Positions 5,324 to 10,063 of a stretch of DNA of 10,063 nt are shown here, one piece after another. The stretch covers positions 1 to 10,063 of the forward strand of contig CAZDHT010000204.1 of the NCBI GenBank assembly GCA_964505325.1. The letters run 5' to 3'. Position 1 is the stretch's first letter; each line of letters opens with the position of its first letter. The position numbers were made by a program, and so were the translations under genes. The notes beneath the pieces are model-generated. The model did no database searches, was not told the DNA's origin, and worked only from the letters and a program-made list of their open reading frames with translations. This DNA comes from CAZDHT01 sp964505325 (GTDB lineage: Bacteria; Planctomycetota; PUPC01).

Positions 5324-7750
5324 CTATTTCGGCGCGGCCTGGACCTTTTCGAGCGCCTTGCGTGCCGCGTGCCTGACCTTGTCGTCGGCTCCGCGCCGCC
5401 GCTCGCTCCAGGGGAAAGGGCCCTCGTCGGTCGCGCGGTACTCCAGCGCCGGCACGGCGGCCTCAGCTTTCGGCCCCAGCACCCCCAGCGCCTCGGCGAC
5501 GGCGATCATCATCTCGCGCGTGCTCCGGCTTATCGCCGTGGGCCGCAGCGCCGCGATGAGGGCCGGGATCGCGCGCTCCTCGGCCGCCTGCATGTCGATG
5601 GCGACCAGCGCCGCGCCGGCATAGCCGCGCACTTCGAAGTCTGTGTCCCGGAGTGCTCGAACCAGCACGGGAACGGCGTCCTTCGCGGGCGGCCCGATCT
5701 GGCCCAGCGCCTGCGCCGCGGCGCCGCGCACGGCGCCGTGGTCGGCGCTGTCGACAATGCGAATGAGGATGGGGATCGCGCTCTTCGCCTTGGGGCCGAG
5801 CGCGGCGACGGCGCGCGCCGCACCCACCCGCTTCGTGTAGTAGCCGCCGGTCAGGCCGTCTGTGATGGTCCTGACGAGAGCATCGTCGACCGGCCCAATC
5901 CGCGCCAGCGCCTCCGCGGTGCCGCCCCAGTAGTCGCCGCGGGCGCCGCGAAGCGTCTCCTTCAGGAGTGGCACGGCGTCTTTCGCGGGTGGGCCGATCT
6001 GGCCCAGCGCCCGCGCTGCGGCGCCATGCACGAGGCGCTTCTTGTGGAGTTCAATCAGGGTCGGCACCACGCGCGGGTGCACGGCGCCGATCTTGCCCAG
6101 GGCGGGGACGATGAAGAAGTGCGCAAAGCTCGCCCGGGGGTCATCGAGCCGCTCGAGGAGCGCCGGGACGAGCGGCGCCGCGTGCGGCCCCATGTCCCCC
6201 ACCGCGTCGAGCAGCGTGGGAAGCATCTGGAATCGTGCGGTCTTGATGAGCGGGGCGATGGCGGCCATGGCCTTTTTCGCCGCCAGGCCGGCCCGGCACG
6301 CGACCGTGGCGGCGTGCAGGCGCTGCGCGGCGTCCGCGTGCTCGATGACGTCGATGAGCGCCGCCAGCGCCTTCGGGTGCGCTTCCGCCATGCGCCCCAG
6401 CGCCCGCACCGCGTACCGTTTCGTGTACCCGTCGGTCGACTTCGCCAGGCGGGCGAGCTCGGGGATCGCTGCGGCGGCGTCCGGCCCGATGTTCTCAAGC
6501 GCCCGTGCCGCCTCGTAGCGCACCCACTTGTGCTGGTCGCTGAGCGCGGCGATGAGCGCTGGGACCGCATCGCTGGCGACCGGCCCCGCGTGGGCGAGCC
6601 CCTGCGCGGCGCCCTTCCGGACGCCGTCGCTATCGTCTTTGAGCAGCGCCGCGAGCGCGGGGACGACATCGGGCCGCCTCAGGCGGCCCAGCCCCCGCGC
6701 GGCTGAGCCGCGGACCGATGGGTCCTTGTCGCGGAGGAGCGGGGCCAGCGCCCGGGCTGCCGTGTCGCCGCCGGAGTGCAGGCAGCCGAGCGCCTCCGCG
6801 GCGTGAGACCGCACCTTGGGCTCCGGATCCTTCAGTGCGGCGATCAGCGCCGGCGCGGCGCCCGCCGCGTCGGGGCCGATGGCGCGGGCGATGAGGAAGA
6901 GCGCCTCCGCCGCGCCGGCGCGGACCGCGTCGTCGTCGTGGGTGAGGGCTCCGGTGAGCGCGGGGATCGCGGGCCGGCGCAGCCGGCTGAGCGCGTGCAC
7001 TATTCGGCTCCGCGGCCCGCGCGCCTTGGTTCCCAGTCTCGACACCAGCGACGGCGCGGCCGCGCTGGCCGGCGGGCCGATTGTGCCGAGGGCGTAGAGC
7101 GCGCTCTGCTGCAGAGCGGGATCGTCCGACTCGACCATCTCGGCCAGTACGGCGGCGGATTCCTTCCCGGCCGCTGACGGGTCGATGCGCATCATCGCCT
7201 GTACCGCTGCCGCTGAAACCAACTTCTCCTTGCTCTTCAGCTTGTCCACCAGCGCCGGGATGGCCTCCCGAGCGTCAGGCCCCATTTCTCCCAGCGCCCG
7301 TATCACCATCCGGACGACGTCGCGCTCCTTGTGGTCGAGGGCATCGGCCAGCGCCGGAATCGCGTCGACGGGCCGCGGGCGGATCCGTTCCAGCGCCATT
7401 GCCGCCCGGCCGCGGACGAACGGGCTCTCGTGCTGAAGCGCCCGGATGAGATCCGGCACCGCCGCCGGGCCGATCGCGCCGAGCGCGTTGACCGAGTGCT
7501 CGTCGCCCGAGGAGAGGTCGCGGGAGGCGTCGTCCAGCGATCGGATCAGCGCGGGGACAGCCTTCCTTGCGGCCGGGCCGAGCTGCGCCAGGTCGTACGC
7601 CGCCCGGGACCGAGCCCCGCGCAGCTTCTTGATCAGCGCGTCGACCTGCGCGTCGACGTCGGGCTTCTTCTCCGCCGCCTGGAGCGGCGCCGCCAAAGCG
7701 GCCAGCAGAAGCACGGCCCCCATCGCCGGAAGCAAGCCGCGGCGCCACAT
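5324..7750 (-). CDS. exported protein made of about 23 HEAT repeats (HEAT-2)
   Basis: The 808-residue protein has a clear signal peptide (MWRRGLLPAMGAVLLLAAL, then APLQA before AEKKP) and about 23 HEAT repeats of the PBS-lyase type to its end. Two units, ALGQIGPPAKDAVPLLK and ALGQIGPPAKDAVPVLV, are nearly identical and 100 residues apart. No catalytic or metal-binding motif is visible; a phycobilisome lyase role is not implied by these repeats alone. The ATG at 7750 follows GGAGGT (7760-7765) by 9 bases. The repeat number equals that of HEAT-1 and the promoter and 3' end are shared, so the genes are tandem paralogues, although much of the interior has diverged. The gene is divergent from the nuclease gene. 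Export to the periplasm or cell surface and a protein-binding role are inference. Confidence 0.9.
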   Translation of the reverse strand: MWRRGLLPAMGAVLLLAALAAPLQAAEKKPDVDAQVDALIKKLRGARSRAAYDLAQLGPAARKAVPALIRSLDDASRDLSSGDEHSVNALGAIGPAAVPDLIRALQHESPFVRGRAAMALERIRPRPVDAIPALADALDHKERDVVRMVIRALGEMGPDAREAIPALVDKLKSKEKLVSAAAVQAMMRIDPSAAGKESAAVLAEMVESDDPALQQSALYALGTIGPPASAAAPSLVSRLGTKARGPRSRIVHALSRLRRPAIPALTGALTHDDDAVRAGAAEALFLIARAIGPDAAGAAPALIAALKDPEPKVRSHAAEALGCLHSGGDTAARALAPLLRDKDPSVRGSAARGLGRLRRPDVVPALAALLKDDSDGVRKGAAQGLAHAGPVASDAVPALIAALSDQHKWVRYEAARALENIGPDAAAAIPELARLAKSTDGYTKRYAVRALGRMAEAHPKALAALIDVIEHADAAQRLHAATVACRAGLAAKKAMAAIAPLIKTARFQMLPTLLDAVGDMGPHAAPLVPALLERLDDPRASFAHFFIVPALGKIGAVHPRVVPTLIELHKKRLVHGAAARALGQIGPPAKDAVPLLKETLRGARGDYWGGTAEALARIGPVDDALVRTITDGLTGGYYTKRVGAARAVAALGPKAKSAIPILIRIVDSADHGAVRGAAAQALGQIGPPAKDAVPVLVRALRDTDFEVRGYAGAALVAIDMQAAEERAIPALIAALRPTAISRSTREMMIAVAEALGVLGPKAEAAVPALEYRATDEGPFPWSERRRGADDKVRHAARKALEKVQAAPK
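5671..5730. repeat. internal 300-bp-spaced repeat in HEAT-2
   Basis: 5671-5730 and 5971-6030 match at 52 of 60 positions at an offset of exactly 300 bp, equal to 100 residues or three HEAT units. Both encode the ALGQIGPPAKDAVP segment. This is clearly higher than the similarity between other repeats in the protein, so a three-unit duplication or gene conversion inside the gene is likely. Confidence 0.7.
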
Positions 7751-7805
7751 CGTCAGGCTACCTCCCGCTTGGCCGGTGCAGACATGTCCCTGGAGGGAAC
7801 GGGTT

Positions 7806-7866
7806 ATTATACCTTAGTAGACGCGCCGGAGCGCCGTGTGGCGCAGAAAAACTGACCGGCCGGTCA
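7806..7866 (-). promoter_or_regulatory. HEAT-2 promoter, duplicated block copy B
   Basis: The bottom strand reads TATAAT at 7806-7811, a perfect -10 box, preceded by AAGG. Nothing resembling TTGACA stands 16-18 bp upstream, where the sequence is GC-rich (GGCGCTCCGGCGCG). The 59-bp block 7808-7866 is the partner of 5220-5278. Predicted transcription start is near 7799, giving a leader of about 50 nt to the ATG at 7750. Confidence 0.6.
7853..7866. promoter_or_regulatory. perfect 14-bp palindrome, likely operator
   Basis: TGACCGGCCGGTCA is a perfect palindrome. Its centre lies about 60 bp upstream of the predicted HEAT-2 start of transcription and about 58 bp upstream of the predicted nuclease start on the other strand. 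The 12-bp core recurs at 5266-5277 in front of HEAT-1. Position and symmetry fit a dimeric regulator, possibly a class I activator given the lack of a -35 box on the HEAT side. No regulator gene is present in the window. Confidence 0.5.
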
Positions 7867-7882
7867 CCTGTCCGGAAAGGCG

Positions 7883-7911
7883 TTGTAGCCCCAGACCGTC
7901 TCCGCTAGAAT
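7883..7911 (+). promoter_or_regulatory. promoter of the YprB-like nuclease gene
   Basis: TTGTAG at 7883-7888 and TAGAAT at 7906-7911 are separated by 17 bp, the optimal spacing for a housekeeping sigma factor. The predicted start of transcription is near 7918, giving a leader of about 33 nt to the ATG at 7951. Confidence 0.5.
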
Positions 7912-7950
7912 AGTCTTGTCTTCGTGATCTTCATGGTGAAGAGGGTTGCC

Positions 7951-8910
7951 ATGGGCCCCGGGAAGGATCTCCGCAAACGCCTCGAAGGCTTGAACCGCGG
8001 CCCGCTGCCCGAGCGCGAGCAGACGGTCGCCGACGTGGACGAGGTGCGCCGGAAGCTGGCCAAGCAACGCAAGGCGTCACAAGAGCCGCCGCCCGCGGCC
8101 GATGAGGCGCTGAAGGCCATTCTGTACCGCCGCGACCTCCCGCAGCCACAGCGAAAGACCCCGTCACGGCCGATCACCTCGGCCGCGCCGGTGGACTTGG
8201 CGGGTGCCGTGAGCGGCGAAGAAGTGGCCGGTCCGCGCGGTGGCTGCGCGTTCCTGATTACCAAGGACATCCGTGAGATCAAAGAGGCGGCACCACTGTG
8301 CAACACGTTCCGGAATTGCCTGCTAGGCGACGACTCGAACGTGAGGCGGTGGCTCACCGTAATGTGCGGGACCAGCCGCGCTTCGCCCGAGGACGTGATG
8401 TTCATCGACCTCGAGACGACGGGGCTGGCCGGCTCGCCGCTGTTTCTCATCGGCACGATGAGCTGGGAGGAAAGCGGCCTGACGGCGCGGCAATACTTCG
8501 CGCGCAATTACGCCGAGGAGTCGGCGGTGATCTCTCTGTTCCTGGAGCGCGCCGCGCGGAAGGAGCTGTTCATTTCGTTTAACGGCAAGAGCTTTGACTT
8601 GCCCTACGTGCGGGTGCGCTGCGCCGCCAATCGCATTCCGTTCGGGATCGCGCTGGACCATTTCGACCTGCTGCACGTCTCGCGCCGCATCTGGCGCGGC
8701 CGGCTGCCCGACTGCCGGCTCCAGACCCTCGAACGCCACGTCTGCGGGCGGATGCGATACGGCGACATCCCGGGCGAGGAGATTCCGCAGGCGTATCACG
8801 ACTTCGTCCGGACCGGCGACGCCCGGCAGATGGTCGAGTGCCTCAAGCACAACATGCTCGACCTCGTCACCCTCGCCGAGCTGATGGTGCGTCTGCCGCC
8901 GCCGGGTTGA
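7951..8910 (+). CDS. YprB-like RNase H-fold (DEDD-type) exonuclease
   Basis: The C-terminal half (residues about 145-317 of 319) matches the RNase H-like domain of the YprB family (COG3359, RNase_H_2). FIDLETTG gives the first acidic pair Asp153 and Glu155. FNGKSFDLP gives Asp216. KHNMLDLVTL gives Asp304 in the family's HN-x-x-D motif. RYGDIPGEEIPQAYHDF before it is also typical of the family. The set of four acids implies a two-metal nuclease on single-stranded or unwound nucleic acid in the cytoplasm; the substrate is unknown. Residues 1-110 are charged, proline-rich and unrecognised. I prefer ATG 7951 because AAGAGGG (7939-7945) stands 5 bases upstream; GTG 7924 and ATG 7933 are in frame but have no ribosome binding site. 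No YprA-like helicase is adjacent. There is no signal peptide. Confidence 0.9.
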   Translation: MGPGKDLRKRLEGLNRGPLPEREQTVADVDEVRRKLAKQRKASQEPPPAADEALKAILYRRDLPQPQRKTPSRPITSAAPVDLAGAVSGEEVAGPRGGCAFLITKDIREIKEAAPLCNTFRNCLLGDDSNVRRWLTVMCGTSRASPEDVMFIDLETTGLAGSPLFLIGTMSWEESGLTARQYFARNYAEESAVISLFLERAARKELFISFNGKSFDLPYVRVRCAANRIPFGIALDHFDLLHVSRRIWRGRLPDCRLQTLERHVCGRMRYGDIPGEEIPQAYHDFVRTGDARQMVECLKHNMLDLVTLAELMVRLPPPG

Positions 8911-8950
8911 GAGAGCGGGAGAGCGGACACGTGGGCTCGTAACGCTTCAG

Positions 8951-9190
8951 TGGCAAAAGGCGTCACGGCGCCGAGTGGATACTCTCAATGGGGGGTGACG
9001 TGGGCTTTGCTCTTCGTGGCACGGGCGGCCTCCTTCGCCATAGCAGCCTTGGCTGCGGCGGCTGAATCTCGCCCGTGGACGATCACGGCCGGGACGGCCG
9101 TGCCACAGGGGGCGTGCCGCCCGACGCAGCAGGCGGCGACTGCTCCAAAATACCCCCCGTTCAGAGGATCCACTCCACGCCACCTTTTGC
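8951..9190. mobile_element. 240-bp inverted-repeat element, MITE-like
   Basis: The arm 8973-8996 pairs with 9152-9175 at 21 of 24 positions. Further out GCAAAAGG (8953-8960) pairs exactly with CCTTTTGC (9183-9190), with a few unpaired bases between the two blocks. Nested inside are an inverted pair GTGGCACGGGC (9016-9026) and GGCCGTGCCAC (9096-9106), a GCAGCC-TT-GGCTGC hairpin (9043-9056), and a CACGGCC stem with a 5-base loop (9084-9102). CACGGCCGGGAC followed by GGCCGTGCCACA resembles, from memory, a GC-rich intergenic repeat common in planctomycete-like assemblies. The element fills most of the 347-bp gap between the nuclease gene and the next gene. No protein inside it is credible. A structured RNA is an alternative. 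Confidence 0.6.
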
Positions 9191-9214
9191 GTGGCCGTCC
9201 GTTGATTCCTTCGG

Positions 9215-9220
9215 TATACT
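9215..9220 (+). promoter_or_regulatory. possible -10 box of the FW-domain gene
   Basis: TATACT in the context CGGTATACTATCC lies 37 bp before the ATG at 9258, and CGGAGGG at 9244-9250 is the ribosome binding site, 7 bases from that ATG. No clear -35 box is present at the right distance. The promoter starts just outside the right end of the inverted-repeat element. Confidence 0.4.
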
Positions 9221-9257
9221 ATCCTGACGCCTCTTGGAAGTGACGGAGGGATTGATC

Positions 9258-10063
9258 ATGAAGAACGCGTCGGCAGGTCGGTCTGCACTTGTGTCATTTT
9301 CGTTCTGTTTGTGTCTCTTGTCATGCTGGAGGGCGTCCCTTGCCGAGGAAGCGAAGCCGGCCGTGCCTGAGATGGACGCGAAGTTCGTTCGGATGAAGGC
9401 GCCGGAGAAGCTGCTGACGGACCAGCCCTTCCAGGCGAGCATGACGATGAGGAACACCGGCACGGCGACCTGGTCCGAGCGCCCGCATAATGTGAAGCTG
9501 GTCGCGGTGGCTCCACCCGGCAACACGACGTGGGGGACGAACTTCATCATCCTGGGGCAGGGGCGCAAGATCCAGCCGGGGGCGGAGCACACGTTCGGCT
9601 CCTGGCTCAAGGCGCCGTCCGAGCCGGGCAAGTACGTGTTCCAGTGGCAGGTGTCGAGAACCGGCCGCGGCGGTACGGTGTTCGGCGAGAAGACCGAGGC
9701 GAAGACCATCGAGGTCGAGCAGCGGCCCGAGGAGCCGCCGCCGGTGCCGCCCGTGCAGCCGAAGACCGGCAAGCGCATCCTGACGTTCGACGACTTCGAG
9801 TACGCCGGCTCGTTCAAGCTCCCGCGCCGCACCCCCGCGGGCGGGGACCCGCTCTATGCGCAGTACGGCCTGGCGCTGCGGAAGATGAAGGACGGCACCA
9901 AACGGTTGTTCATGATGTACTTCCGCGGCGGCGTGTTCGAGGCCGAGATCCCGCCGCTCGTCAAGCTCGAGGGCGGGAACCACAAGCCGCTCAAGGTCGC
10001 CGGGGTCAGGCGGGTGTGGGGCAAGCTCGGCGTCGGCGGCGTCGGCGCCAACGCGGGGTTCTG
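9258..10063 (+). CDS. exported protein with NBR1-like four-tryptophan Ig domain (partial)
   Basis: 268 codons are visible before the window ends, with no stop. The N-terminus is a signal peptide (VSFSFCLCLLSC core, ASLA before EEAKP). LLSC is a weak lipobox alternative with Cys23. Residues about 40-153 resemble the Ig-like domain first described in NBR1 (N_BRCA1_IG, or FW domain): MRNTGTATW, a central TTWGTNFIILG, PGAEHTFGSWLKAP and GKYVFQWQV, with Trp72, Trp92, Trp116 and Trp130. A proline-rich linker follows (157-169). The segment from DDFEYAGSFKLP onward begins a second domain whose FEYAGSFKLP and FEAEIPPL strings recall exported planctomycete proteins of unknown function, possibly a beta-propeller. 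The domain suggests protein or carbohydrate binding outside the cytoplasm; no enzymatic activity can be assigned. Confidence 0.85.
   Translation, partial: MKNASAGRSALVSFSFCLCLLSCWRASLAEEAKPAVPEMDAKFVRMKAPEKLLTDQPFQASMTMRNTGTATWSERPHNVKLVAVAPPGNTTWGTNFIILGQGRKIQPGAEHTFGSWLKAPSEPGKYVFQWQVSRTGRGGTVFGEKTEAKTIEVEQRPEEPPPVPPVQPKTGKRILTFDDFEYAGSFKLPRRTPAGGDPLYAQYGLALRKMKDGTKRLFMMYFRGGVFEAEIPPLVKLEGGNHKPLKVAGVRRVWGKLGVGGVGANAGF

Noticed and set aside
5036..6706. 556-codon top-strand reading frame opposite HEAT-2
   Set aside because: An Arg-rich antisense shadow of the HEAT-2 repeats, and it begins inside HEAT-1.
2748..7750. Phycobilisome lyase function for the HEAT genes
   Set aside because: PBS-lyase HEAT-like repeats are a structural repeat class. 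Signal peptides and the long repeat arrays do not support a bilin lyase role.
2666..7866. CRISPR-like array from the regularly spaced GC-rich repeats in the HEAT region
   Set aside because: The roughly 100-bp periodicity is coding, it follows the HEAT unit length, and the repeated words vary; there are no identical short repeats with unique spacers.
8985..9173. 62-codon bottom-strand reading frame between the nuclease and FW-domain genes
   Set aside because: It lies wholly within the inverted-repeat element, its residues follow from the repeat (HGRD and RAT strings), and I see no ribosome binding site.

Overview
The window looks like chromosomal DNA of a high-GC, Gram-negative-type bacterium rich in exported proteins. 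Exported HEAT-repeat proteins, an exported hydrolase with a fibronectin-like N-terminus and a family of small GC-rich intergenic repeats together suggest an uncultured member of the Planctomycetota or a related PVC-like lineage. That assignment is inference: there is no rRNA or other marker gene here.

Layout. 1-633 has no supportable gene. It holds a 14-bp tandem repeat (65-120), a possible promoter pointing out of the left edge, and a 143-bp MITE-like element with 19-bp terminal inverted repeats (181-323). 634-2670 (+) encodes an exported alpha/beta hydrolase (678 aa). 2748-5057 (-) and 5324-7750 (-) encode two large exported proteins built almost wholly from about 23 HEAT repeats each. 7951-8910 (+) encodes a YprB-like DEDD-type RNase H-fold nuclease. 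8911-9257 is non-coding and holds a second inverted-repeat element (8951-9190). 9258-10063 (+) is the start of an exported protein with an NBR1-like four-tryptophan Ig domain, and it runs off the right edge.

The most interesting structure is the HEAT pair. The two genes form a tandem duplication of about 2.6 kb. Both carry a nearly identical 59-bp promoter block (53/59 matches, no gaps). It has a good -10 box, no visible -35 box, and a GACCGGCCGGTC palindrome centred about 60 bp upstream of the predicted start of transcription. Their 3' ends also share a 71-bp ungapped block (59/71). In the second HEAT gene this block is the C-terminus. In the first it lies after the stop codon, as an in-frame untranslated relic. 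The palindrome of the upstream copy lies midway between the divergent HEAT and nuclease promoters and could control both.

The encoded proteins do not form an obvious single pathway. The hydrolase, both HEAT proteins and the last gene are all predicted to be exported. The nuclease is predicted to be cytoplasmic. No CRISPR array, tRNA, rRNA, transposase or phage gene was seen.
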